Positions 22,409 to 30,455 of a stretch of 64,000 nucleotides of DNA are shown here, one piece after another. The stretch lies in contig JAWKKG010000002.1 of assembly GCA_041393395.1 (NCBI GenBank), positions 372,001-436,000 on the forward strand, in the 5' to 3' direction. Numbering within the stretch: position 1 is the first letter of the stretch; the number at the start of each line of letters is the position of its first letter. The DNA is from JAGQIB01 sp041393395 (lineage in GTDB: Bacteria; ARS69). A model generated the notes under the pieces. The model was not told the origin of the DNA and did no database searches. It was given only the letters and a program-made list of their open reading frames with translations. The position numbers were made by a program, and so were the translations under genes.

Positions 22409-24649
22409 ATGAGCTGGGTGCCCGTGCTGACCGGGGAGTACGCGGATTGGGCTCATCGCGCCGTGACGGCCATCGCCGAGGATCTGAAGAACCCGCCGCC
22501 GGCCTGGATCCCGTCCGGGCGCGCGGAGGAGTTTCGGATCGTGCGCGGGGCGTCGCTGTGGCGCGGACGGGCGGGAGTGGCGGTCCTCTACGGGTACCTC
22601 GGGGAGTGCGGGTTCGGCGAGGAGTGGGACGACTGGGCGCTCGACTACCTCCAGGAGTGCCGGCGAGTGGCGGCGGAGTACACGATGGCGCCGTCGCTGT
22701 ACCGCGGCTTCCTCGGGATCGCGTGGACACTGGAGTACCTCCGCGAGCGCCTGATCGATGACCCGGAAGACTCCCTCAATCGAGAGATCGATCAGGTTCT
22801 CCTCGACCACGTCGCGGAGAGTCCGTGGACCGCGGACTGGGAGATGTGGACGGGGCTCGTGGGCTTTGGACAGTACGCGCTCGAGCGGCTCCCACGCGCG
22901 GAGGCCCGCGCGACACTGGAGCACGTCGTGGGGCACCTCCGCAGCCTCGCCGAGGAGTCTGCCGACGGGCTCGCCTGGGCGAACGTTCCGGAATCGCCGT
23001 CCGCGTCGAATCGCAAGTCCTACAACCTCGGTCTCGCGCACGGGCAAGCCTGCGTGATCGGCTTCCTCGTGCGAGCGTACGCGGCGGGGGTGGCTCGCGA
23101 CCTGGCGCAGGAGATGATCGAGGGCTCCGTGCGGTGGATGCTTGCCCGCCGCGTTCCGGACGAGCACGGTCTCCAGTTCCCCCAGTCGTTGACGGAGGGC
23201 GCCGACCCTCTGCGCGGGATCCAGGCCTGGTGCTACGGCGACCCGGGCGTGTGCACCACGCTTCTCATGGCCGCGCGGGTCCTCGATCGACCGGACTGGG
23301 AGGGGATCGCTCGAGAGCATGCCCTGCAGTGTGCGCGGCGCGTTCACCACGCCCGACCGAACGACGCGGGCTTCTGTCATGGCGCGGCGGGCTACGCGTA
23401 CCAGTTCAATCGCCTGTTCCAGGCGACGGGAGAGGAAGAACTCCGGCAGGCGGCGGTGCACTGGTACCGTCGCGTTGCCGACTACGAACGCCCGGGGGAG
23501 GGAGTCGGAGGATTCTCCTCCTGGAACCGCACGGATGATCGAAGCACGACGTGGTTGCACGACCCCGGTCTGGTTCAGGGCTCGGCGGGAATCGCGCTGT
23601 GCCTCGCGGCCGCGATCCGCGACAAGGAGCCCACCTGGGATCGCGTGCTGCTGACGAACGTCTCCCCGCTGTCCGACGACACGGCGCGCCGGGCGCTCGT
23701 CGCATCGGCGACGCGGGAGCCGGAAGCGACGCTGTCGAAACCGATCGCTCTTCCGGCGGAGCTGCGTGAGGATCGCTTCTTCGTCCGTCCGGTGACGGAG
23801 ACGGGACGTCCCTGCCGCTTCTACACCGACACGGGCGGCGGTGGGTTCTTCAGTCCGGCGGCCGCCGAGGATCTCGCGACGGACGGAGCGGGTGCATCCA
23901 CGGGGATTCGACTCCCACGCTTCCGCCCGGAGGCCTGGATCCCCACCTATCCGCATCCGATCCAGGCGTTCGGGGTGTCCGAGGACGTGCACGACTACGG
24001 CGTGGAGCCTCTGGACGGAATGCTGGGCGCGAAGTGGTTCGCGGGTCGGGTCTGGCGCTTCGACTACGGGGCGAGGCGCCTCGAACTCTGTCATCCGGAC
24101 TTTCGCCCGAGCGAGGGAGTGTCGATTCCCCTCGGACTCTCGCAGGACGACGAGGGTCGACGAACGGGATGCTACCCGCGGATCGACGTCGAGATCGACG
24201 GCGAGACGATCCCGATGCTGCTCGACACCGGCGCGATGATCCGCCTGACGTCGACCGCCGCGACGGGACTCGGATTGCCGGCGAACCACGTGCAGGCGAC
24301 GTCATTCCTGATCCAGTCGCAATTCGAGCGGTTGCGATCCCGTCATCCGGACTGGCGCACGATCGAGCAGGCGGACGCCAACGCCGGCGGGGAGCCGATG
24401 CTCGAGGTTCCGGCGGTTCGCTTTGCGGGTGCCGAGTTCGGGCCGATCTGGTTCACGCGGCGCCCCGACGCGAACTTCGTCGAGCGGATGTCCCGCTGGA
24501 CGGATCGAACCGTCGAGGGCGCGCTCGGGGGGAACGCGCTGAAGTTCTTCCGCTTCACGCTCGACTACCCGCGCGCGGTCGGGATCTTCCAGCCCGTGGT
24601 TGGTGCGGGTCGCCGATCCGAGTCCCGGGAGCTCGCCGGTCGTTCCTAG
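22409..24649 (+). CDS. LanC-like cyclase fused to tandem retropepsin-like aspartyl protease
   Basis: The protein has 746 residues. About residues 1-430 form a LanC-like (alpha/alpha)6 toroid with the expected motifs: NLGLAHGQA (His211), AWCYGDPGV (Cys275) and FCHGAAG (Cys323-His324); the Cys, Cys and His should bind the catalytic zinc that activates Cys thiols for addition to dehydrated Ser/Thr. Residues about 450-735 carry two retropepsin-like lobes: FYTDTGGGG (Asp474) with DGMLGAKWF, then MLLDTGAMI (Asp606) with EGALGGNAL, each followed by a short strand motif (FDYGARRLEL; FTLDYPRAVG). Two DTG lobes in one chain would form a pepsin-like active site. The start at 22409 follows AAGGGAGGG. It lies 85 nt after a Cys-rich precursor. 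The protease may cut the leader, but that is inference. Confidence 0.88.
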   Translation: MSWVPVLTGEYADWAHRAVTAIAEDLKNPPPAWIPSGRAEEFRIVRGASLWRGRAGVAVLYGYLGECGFGEEWDDWALDYLQECRRVAAEYTMAPSLYRGFLGIAWTLEYLRERLIDDPEDSLNREIDQVLLDHVAESPWTADWEMWTGLVGFGQYALERLPRAEARATLEHVVGHLRSLAEESADGLAWANVPESPSASNRKSYNLGLAHGQACVIGFLVRAYAAGVARDLAQEMIEGSVRWMLARRVPDEHGLQFPQSLTEGADPLRGIQAWCYGDPGVCTTLLMAARVLDRPDWEGIAREHALQCARRVHHARPNDAGFCHGAAGYAYQFNRLFQATGEEELRQAAVHWYRRVADYERPGEGVGGFSSWNRTDDRSTTWLHDPGLVQGSAGIALCLAAAIRDKEPTWDRVLLTNVSPLSDDTARRALVASATREPEATLSKPIALPAELREDRFFVRPVTETGRPCRFYTDTGGGGFFSPAAAEDLATDGAGASTGIRLPRFRPEAWIPTYPHPIQAFGVSEDVHDYGVEPLDGMLGAKWFAGRVWRFDYGARRLELCHPDFRPSEGVSIPLGLSQDDEGRRTGCYPRIDVEIDGETIPMLLDTGAMIRLTSTAATGLGLPANHVQATSFLIQSQFERLRSRHPDWRTIEQADANAGGEPMLEVPAVRFAGAEFGPIWFTRRPDANFVERMSRWTDRTVEGALGGNALKFFRFTLDYPRAVGIFQPVVGAGRRSESRELAGRS

Positions 24650-24684
24650 CGTCCGACCGGCGTGCCGTTCCGACGTCTCGTCCG

Positions 24685-25173
24685 CTATCCCGCGTTCACG
24701 AGCAGCGTCACCCGGCCGTCGTCGTAGCCCTCCACCCGGATGTTCACATCCAGGCGCGCGCCGCCGTTCGCGAGCAGGCGCCGGACGTCCTCGGTGGGCG
24801 CGCCGGCTCCCGACTGCACGCCGTCCAGCGACGCGCTCTTGTGCGTGAGCTGCCCGATGAGCGACGCGATGACGTTGCACACCTCGCCGTAGTTCTCCAT
24901 CAGGTTCTCGCTGAGCTCTCCGGACTTCACGCACGCCTTCGCCTGCGCCGCCGGCATGAGGGACAGGGCGGCGCCGAGGCTGGCCGCGGCGGCGATGTCG
25001 GCCACGCACGCGGCGGAGGCGGCACCTTCCGGGTCCCGGTAGATCGCAGCGACGCCCGACGAGCCTCCGAGCCCCACGAGGTCCGAGGCCGGAGGGCCGG
25101 GGGTGGCCGCGACCGGTCGCCCGATCAGGTCGGTCAGCAGCTTGGACAGGGCATCGGGCACGATCTTGATCAT
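24685..25173 (-). CDS. CheC/CheX-like protein, third gene of the leftward chemotaxis operon
   Basis: The 162-residue product has no signal peptide. An ENYGEVCNVIASLIGQ segment (about residues 93-108) has the E-x-x-N pattern used by CheC/CheX/FliY phosphatases to bind and dephosphorylate CheY-P. The N-terminal half is Ala-rich (ACVADIAAAASLGAALSL). The match to CheX is weak and the second catalytic element is unclear, so it could be a non-catalytic relative. Its ATG overlaps the stop of the neighbouring cheX (4 nt), so it is the third gene of a cheY-cheX-cheX-like operon transcribed away from cheA. Confidence 0.5.
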   Translation of the reverse strand: MIKIVPDALSKLLTDLIGRPVAATPGPPASDLVGLGGSSGVAAIYRDPEGAASAACVADIAAAASLGAALSLMPAAQAKACVKSGELSENLMENYGEVCNVIASLIGQLTHKSASLDGVQSGAGAPTEDVRRLLANGGARLDVNIRVEGYDDGRVTLLVNAG

Positions 25174-25667
25174 CGGTGGTCCCCCCGCGCGGTCAGCGGC
25201 TCGCGGAACATCAGGAGCTCCGCTTCCACGTCATCGAACACGACCCCGGCCATCGTGGCCTCCATCCGCCGGGTCGGCAGGATGGCGCCACGTACGAAGA
25301 TGGGCAGCCCGAGCTCCACGCGGGAGTCGTTCCCGTTCATGCGACGCTGGATGCCGCCCGCGAGCATGTTGACGATCTCGCCCACGGCGTCCGCCACGTC
25401 CGGATCGGAAGGATCCCCTTCGGGTTCGTCTTCCATTCCCAGCAGGGTTCGCGCGAGCTTGCGGCACGTGGATTCCGTGCCGAGCAGGCCGACCAGGAGC
25501 GACTGGTCCGCCGATCGCAAGGGAATGTAAGCGCCGGTGCGAATCGAGGGATCCGGGGGTTCGAGGTGCGTCACCCGGAACTCTCCGCCCAGCGCGGTCG
25601 TGGCCACCTCGCCCGTGGCTTCCAGCGCGACGTCGAGCCACTGCTCCAGCGAGAAGTCCCCGTTCAC
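25170..25667 (-). CDS. cheX: CheX-like chemotaxis phosphatase
   Basis: The 165-residue protein starts at a GTG that overlaps the cheY stop. It contains VADAVGEIVNMLAGGIQRRM (about residues 98-117), the CheX E-x-x-N helix with the following Gly, preceded by an acidic loop (GMEDEPEGDPSDPD) and followed by GLPIFVRGAILP. CheX removes phosphate from CheY-P to end signalling. It is predicted to act on the CheY encoded just upstream and possibly on that encoded at 34834. The gene is translationally coupled on both sides. Confidence 0.75.
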   Translation of the reverse strand: MNGDFSLEQWLDVALEATGEVATTALGGEFRVTHLEPPDPSIRTGAYIPLRSADQSLLVGLLGTESTCRKLARTLLGMEDEPEGDPSDPDVADAVGEIVNMLAGGIQRRMNGNDSRVELGLPIFVRGAILPTRRMEATMAGVVFDDVEAELLMFREPLTARGDHR

Positions 25668-26026
25668 TGGAGCACCGGTTCGAGCACGGCCTTGAAGCGG
25701 TCCGGCGTGAAGGGCTTTGCCAGCAGGAACAGGGCGCCCGCGTCGCGCGCCCGCTGCACCATCTCGGGTGTACTCTGCGAAGTGACAAATCCCACACGCA
25801 CGTCGATGTTCTGCTCGCGCAGGGCTTCGAGCATCTCGATCCCGGTCATCTCCGGCATGTTCCAGTCCGTGAGGACCACGTCCGGACGGGAGCGCTGGAT
25901 TGCGGCGAGAGCCTCCTTGCCGTCGGAAGCCTCTTCGACCGAGTGCCCGTCGAACCCGGCCTGCCGCAACGCGCGACGCACGATCATCCGCATCGCCTTG
26001 CTGTCGTCCACCACCAGGATCTTCAT
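25664..26026 (-). CDS. cheY: CheY-like single-domain response regulator
   Basis: The 120-residue receiver domain starts at the ATG at 26026 behind a strong GGAGG. The acidic pair DD (VVDDSKAMR), the phospho-acceptor Asp in VVLTDWNMPEM, the Thr/Ser-type position in GFVTSQS and the conserved Lys in LLAKPF are all present. It has no output domain, as expected of CheY. It heads a leftward operon with two CheX-type genes, divergent from cheA, so its phosphorylation by that CheA is likely. The target of CheY-P is unknown because no flagellar genes are seen. Confidence 0.93.
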   Translation of the reverse strand: MKILVVDDSKAMRMIVRRALRQAGFDGHSVEEASDGKEALAAIQRSRPDVVLTDWNMPEMTGIEMLEALREQNIDVRVGFVTSQSTPEMVQRARDAGALFLLAKPFTPDRFKAVLEPVLQ

Positions 26027-26297
26027 CGGTCCTCCAAACCTCAGGGTTCTGCCGGCTAGCCCACGGTTTCGGAAGTTTCTCCGTTTCACTTGAATGCTCT
26101 CCGGACCGGCCCTCGGGGCCCCTCGAAGGATCCGGGCGAAACACGACCCGTGGCTCAAGTGCTACCGGAGGACCGCCGAATAGCCATCAGTAAACAGCTA
26201 TGCGTCGCCGACCGTGCCCCGTTCGGGGCGAGTCGCCGATGCCGACGGGCCGGTCCCGATCCAGGTCCCGCCGACTCGTCGAATCGGAGGTTCCAGG
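26027..26297. promoter_or_regulatory. Divergent intergenic region between cheY and cheA
   Basis: This 271-nt region must hold the promoters of both chemosensory operons. I see no sigma-70 box of good quality and no perfect sigma-28 or sigma-54 site. The last part is GC-rich and contains GGAGG (26286-26290), the ribosome site for cheA. Confidence 0.45.
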
Positions 26298-28880
26298 GTG
26301 GAGGATCCCGCACTTCGGCCGCTGCTCGAGGACATCGTGGCCCGCTCGCTCGCAGCCACGGCGGACGACCGCGCCGCGCTCGAGGACATCGTCACTCGGC
26401 TGGGTGACCTCATTGCAAAGTGCGGCGACGAGGACGACGGTGCGCGGCGTGTCTTCGTAGCGGCTCGCGCCAATCTCAACGACGTGCTCGCGGGAGAAGC
26501 CCTCGATGCGAGTGCGACTCTCGCGTCCGTCGTGCGGTCCCTGGCGACGGTCCGGGACGCCGGGGAATCGCCGCCCGCGAGCCGCGACGCCGAGGATCCG
26601 TCACCCGGCGGGCCGCTCGTCCTCGACGAGTTCATCGACGAGGAGATCTTCGGAAACTTCCTCTCGGGCGCGACCCTTGTCGTGGAGGAGATCGAGTCCG
26701 ACATCCTGGCGATGGAAGCGGACGACCCCGCGGCGGCGCGTGACCTCCGGGGTCGGGTGCACACGCTCAAGGGCGACTCCGGAACGCTCGGTCTGCGCGA
26801 TCTCGAGTTCGTGTGCCACGCGCTGGAGGACTACCTCGATCGCGAGGTGCCGCCCGCCGCGCGGATCCGTGCGCTGCTCGAGGCGCGGGACTGGATGTCC
26901 GGTGCACTCGAGGCCCACGCACGGATGCGACGTCCGGAGGAACCCGGGGAGGCCATGGCGGCTCGACTGTTCGCGGCGCCCGCGGAGTCGCCGTCGACCG
27001 CGCCGGTTCCCGCGAGTGCCGAGGCGCCCGCGACGCCGACCGCCGGGCCGAAGGCACCCGTGTGGGACGAGGACACGCTGGAGGTGATCGGCGAGTTCCT
27101 GCAGGAGTCCGAGGAGGGCCTGGCCCGCGTCGACGAGATCCTCCTGTCGCTGGAGGGTTCCGAGGCGGATCCGGAGAGCGTGAACGAGCTGTTCCGCGTG
27201 TTCCACACCATGAAGGGTGTCGCGAGCTTCCTGGGACTGGACGAGATCACGCGACTGGCGCACAGCACCGAGACGCTCCTCAACCTGGTGCGGACACACG
27301 AACGAACGCTGGACGGCGCACTGCTGGAGCTCGTGTTCGACGCGACCGAGGCGACGCGACGTCTCCGCGCGGCGGTGCGTTCGTCCGTGGAGACCGGGCA
27401 CGAGCTCGAGTCCGACGCGGCGCTTCCCGCGCTGCTGGATCGGCTGGAGCGATGTCGGACCGGCGACCCGGAAGGCGAGGCCGAGTCACCGGGATCGGAG
27501 TCCGCGACGTCGCTCTCCATCGAGCCGTCGCCGGACCCGTCGCCGGGCGGAAGACCCGAGCCCACACACGGAAACGGCCCGCTCTCCGGCGAGCCGCGGC
27601 CCGTTCCTTCCGCCGCTGCCCCGCCGAAGCCCGGGCGCGACGGCGTCCGGATCCGCCAGACCGTGAAGGTCGACGTGGATCGTGTGGACCAGCTCGTCAA
27701 CATGATCGGCGAGCTCGTGATCGTGGAGTCGATGCTCGTGAACGCGGCGGGCGTCGCGGAGATCGGCGAGCCCCGCATCCGGGACTACCTCGGTCAACTC
27801 AAGAAGGCCACCCGCGATCTGCAGGACGTGGGAATGCGCATGCGGATGGTCCCCGTGCGGAGCGTGTTCCAGAAGATGGCCCGCATGGTGCGCGATCTCT
27901 CGCACCGGACCGGCAAGGCCGTTCGTCTGACCACGGCGGGGGAGTGGACGGAGATGGATCGCTCCATGGTGGAGCAGATCGAGGATCCGCTCGTCCACAT
28001 GATCCGGAACGCGGTGGACCACGGGATCGAGTCGCCCGACCGGCGCAGTGCGGCCGGCAAGCCCCCGGTGGGAGAGATCCGGCTGTCGGCGTACCACGAG
28101 AGCGGAAACATCGTGATCGAGATCACCGACGACGGTCCGGGTCTGAACCGGAACGCGATCCTGGAGAAGGCGCGCGCGAACGGGCTGATCGGCGAGACGG
28201 AGCCCGTGAGCGACGCCGATGTCTTCGATCTCATCTTCGCGCCGGGGCTGTCCACCGCCGCCCGCGTCACCGAGGTGTCGGGCCGGGGCGTCGGCATGGA
28301 TGTGGTCAAGCGGAACATCAAGGCCATGCGCGGTCGCGTGAACGTGTCGTCGGAGCCGGGGCACGGCACCCGGTTCAAGATCGTTCTGCCGCTCACGCTC
28401 GCGATCATCGACGGGATGCTGGTGGCGTGCGGCCCGGAGCGCTACGTCGTTCCCATTCTATCGATCGTGGAATCCATCCAGGTCGACGCCTCCATGCACC
28501 GCACGATGGGCGGGAAGCACGACATGGTGGAGGTCCGCGGCGAGCTGCTCCCCCTGGTCCGCATCGATCGTCTGTTCGGCGTGGAGGGAGCGAAGTCCGA
28601 GATCACGTCCGGACTCGTGGTGATCGTGGAAGGCGTGGGCCGGAAGGTCGGACTCCTCATCGACGACGTCATCACCCAGCAACAGGTGGTGATCAAGAAC
28701 GTCGGCGAAGGAATCGAGAGCACACCGTTCGTCTCCGGAGCCGCGATCCTCTCGGACGGCCTGGTGGGATTGATCCTGAACGTGGAAGAGATCTGCAGTG
28801 TGGTCAGCAACCGGACGGCGGTCGGGCACGGCGCCGTTCGGGAGGGTGTCGCGGTGCCGGAAGCGCTGCTCGCCGGCTAG
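26298..28880 (+). CDS. cheA: Chemotaxis histidine kinase CheA with two HPt domains
   Basis: The 860-residue protein starts at GTG 26298, 7 nt after GGAGG. The layout is as follows: an N-terminal helical region; HPt 1 with RVHTLKGDSGTLGL (His155); an Ala/Pro linker; HPt 2 with VFHTMKGVASFLGL (His303); a Pro/Ser linker; a P3 dimerisation region (VDQLVNMIGELVIVE); a kinase core with N-box MIRNAVDHGIES, DDGPGLNRN and GRGVGMDVVK; and a CheW-like P5 domain to the C-terminus. It phosphorylates CheY and CheB. Two HPt domains are more than the standard single P1 and suggest more than one phosphorelay branch. cheW follows after 27 nt. Confidence 0.95.
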   Translation: MEDPALRPLLEDIVARSLAATADDRAALEDIVTRLGDLIAKCGDEDDGARRVFVAARANLNDVLAGEALDASATLASVVRSLATVRDAGESPPASRDAEDPSPGGPLVLDEFIDEEIFGNFLSGATLVVEEIESDILAMEADDPAAARDLRGRVHTLKGDSGTLGLRDLEFVCHALEDYLDREVPPAARIRALLEARDWMSGALEAHARMRRPEEPGEAMAARLFAAPAESPSTAPVPASAEAPATPTAGPKAPVWDEDTLEVIGEFLQESEEGLARVDEILLSLEGSEADPESVNELFRVFHTMKGVASFLGLDEITRLAHSTETLLNLVRTHERTLDGALLELVFDATEATRRLRAAVRSSVETGHELESDAALPALLDRLERCRTGDPEGEAESPGSESATSLSIEPSPDPSPGGRPEPTHGNGPLSGEPRPVPSAAAPPKPGRDGVRIRQTVKVDVDRVDQLVNMIGELVIVESMLVNAAGVAEIGEPRIRDYLGQLKKATRDLQDVGMRMRMVPVRSVFQKMARMVRDLSHRTGKAVRLTTAGEWTEMDRSMVEQIEDPLVHMIRNAVDHGIESPDRRSAAGKPPVGEIRLSAYHESGNIVIEITDDGPGLNRNAILEKARANGLIGETEPVSDADVFDLIFAPGLSTAARVTEVSGRGVGMDVVKRNIKAMRGRVNVSSEPGHGTRFKIVLPLTLAIIDGMLVACGPERYVVPILSIVESIQVDASMHRTMGGKHDMVEVRGELLPLVRIDRLFGVEGAKSEITSGLVVIVEGVGRKVGLLIDDVITQQQVVIKNVGEGIESTPFVSGAAILSDGLVGLILNVEEICSVVSNRTAVGHGAVREGVAVPEALLAG

Positions 28881-28907
28881 CGGTTCATCGAGCCCCAGGA
28901 GAACGTG

Positions 28908-29435
28908 ATGAGCGAGTCCGCCGATCGACCGGGCGAGAACGTGGCCGGGGAAGCCGACGCCGCGAACTGCGCCGGCAAGTACATGACCTTCAAGCTCACG
29001 AACGAGTGCTACGGGCTCGGGATCCTGGACGTCCGGGAGATCATCCGCCTGATGGACATCACTCCCATTCCGCGGGTGGCGGGGCACATCAGCGGGGTGA
29101 TCAATCTCCGCGGATCCGTGATCCCGATCATGGATCTGCGTGTCCGCTTCGGGATGCCGCGCACGGAACCCACGGACCAGACCGTGATCATCGTGGTGCA
29201 GCACCGTGGCCGGGACGGCGGCGTCACGATGGGAATCCTCGTCGACGAGGTGATGGAGGTGCTCGACATCGCCGCGGGCCAGATCGCGCCCCCGCCGGAG
29301 CTCGGCGACTCCGAGGCCTTTGCCGACTTCGTGCTCGGCGTGGGCAAGGTGGAGTCGCGCGTGGTGTTCCTGCTCGACATCGGGAAGGTGATCCACTCGC
29401 CGGAGGTGCTCGAGATCGCGGGTGCGCGAACATGA
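28908..29435 (+). CDS. cheW: Chemotaxis coupling protein CheW
   Basis: The 175-residue CheW domain (KYMTFKLTNECYGLGILDVREII, ITPIPRVAGHISGVINLRGSVIPIMDLR, GILVDEVMEVLDI) is standard for the adaptor that joins CheA to receptors. A short acidic N-terminal extension precedes it. I chose the ATG at 28908 over the adjacent GTG at 28905 because AGGAG is then 6 nt upstream. Its TGA overlaps the ATG of the outer-membrane protein gene. Confidence 0.95.
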   Translation: MSESADRPGENVAGEADAANCAGKYMTFKLTNECYGLGILDVREIIRLMDITPIPRVAGHISGVINLRGSVIPIMDLRVRFGMPRTEPTDQTVIIVVQHRGRDGGVTMGILVDEVMEVLDIAAGQIAPPPELGDSEAFADFVLGVGKVESRVVFLLDIGKVIHSPEVLEIAGART

Positions 29436-30442
29436 TCTCCCGGTTGCTGCGGGCAGACGTGCGTCGCGCTCTGGCGGCAGCATTCGTCGCGGGATTGGCG
29501 GCGGCGCCGTCGTCCGGGCAGGAAGCCACCGAGCCGCCTCCGGGCGGTACGTTCCCCGGCGTGTCGGGGTTCGCGGACTTCCGGATGAGCACCCGGGACC
29601 AGGGGGACGGACTCGTGGTCGGCCAGGCCGAGGTGGACCTCGAGAAGGCGCTCGCGGCGTCCGTCGTGGTGAACGAGGCCATCGCGTACGACGCGGACAG
29701 CGAGTCCTTCGGACTCGGCGTGCTCTCGGTGGACTTCCGTCTGTACGGCGACTCGGAGGAACACCTCCGCGCGTCGGAGACGCTGACTCGATCGGGCGTG
29801 ATCGTCGGACTGTTCGACGTCCCGTTCGGTCTCGACTGGCAATCCTACGCGGCGCCGGATCGACCTCTCGTGTCCGCTCCGCTGGTGGTGGACGGGACGC
29901 ACGGCGGGTGGAACGACGTCGGGGCGCAGGTCTACGCGGAGACCGCACGCTGGTCGGGCGTGGCGTTCGCCACGCACGGCTTCGATCCGGATCACGACGA
30001 CGCGACGATCGAGGACATCCGGTACGCGGTCGGAGGGAGGGCCGGAGCGCGTCCCCGGGCGTTCCTCTCGGTCGGCGTGTCGGGCGCGTGGCTCGTGGCT
30101 CCGGGCCACGAGCTGGAGACGACTCTGGCCGGGGCGGACGTCGAGGTGGCGCACCGCGGGCTCTCGGTTCGCTCGGAGTTCATCCGGCAGGAGAACGGAC
30201 GGGCCGTCGGCACCCGGACCACGCTCGACGGCTACTACGTGCGGCTGCTCGGGCGCGCCGGGGATGCGTTCGGAGTGGTGCGCTACGGCGCGCTGATTCC
30301 GGAGGGTGACGCGCGCACGGAGAGGATCTCGCTGGGCGCCGGCTGGAAGGCGCACGAGGACGTCGAGTTCCGCACGGAGCATCAGCTGTACCGAAGCAAC
30401 GGCGACAACCGGACCATCTTCCAGATGGTCGTGGCGATCTGA
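29432..30442 (+). CDS. Outer-membrane porin-like protein inside the chemosensory operon
   Basis: The 336-residue protein has a signal peptide (ALAAAFVAGLAAAPSSGQ). The mature part (VSGFADFRMSTRDQGD, VDLEKALAASVVVNEAIAYD, FGLGVLSVDFRLYG, VGLFDVPFGLDWQSYAA, VRLLGRAGDAFGVVRYGALIP, VEFRTEHQLYRS) shows long amphipathic strands and an acidic loop pattern of a porin, ending in TIFQMVVAI. It resembles the general phosphate-selective-porin-like barrel group. It is coupled to cheW by a 4-nt overlap and precedes the receptor gene by 13 nt, so it is part of the signalling operon. It may admit the attractant or help sense it, but that is inference. Confidence 0.7.
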   Translation: MISRLLRADVRRALAAAFVAGLAAAPSSGQEATEPPPGGTFPGVSGFADFRMSTRDQGDGLVVGQAEVDLEKALAASVVVNEAIAYDADSESFGLGVLSVDFRLYGDSEEHLRASETLTRSGVIVGLFDVPFGLDWQSYAAPDRPLVSAPLVVDGTHGGWNDVGAQVYAETARWSGVAFATHGFDPDHDDATIEDIRYAVGGRAGARPRAFLSVGVSGAWLVAPGHELETTLAGADVEVAHRGLSVRSEFIRQENGRAVGTRTTLDGYYVRLLGRAGDAFGVVRYGALIPEGDARTERISLGAGWKAHEDVEFRTEHQLYRSNGDNRTIFQMVVAI

Positions 30443-30455
30443 GGAGAAGGAACCC

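Noticed and set aside
22265..24289. A 674-codon minus-strand frame over the LanC-like gene
   Set aside because: Antisense to a protein with intact zinc-site and DTG motifs; biased composition and no recognisable domain.
26150..26230. Possible sigma-28 promoter (TAAA...GCCGA) before cheA
   Set aside because: The spacing is about 12 instead of 15 nt and the -10 part is incomplete.
26813..29431. Long plus-strand frame overlapping cheA before the outer-membrane protein gene
   Set aside because: Out of frame with CheA, Arg/Gly-rich and without motifs. Only its last part (29432 on) is a real gene.
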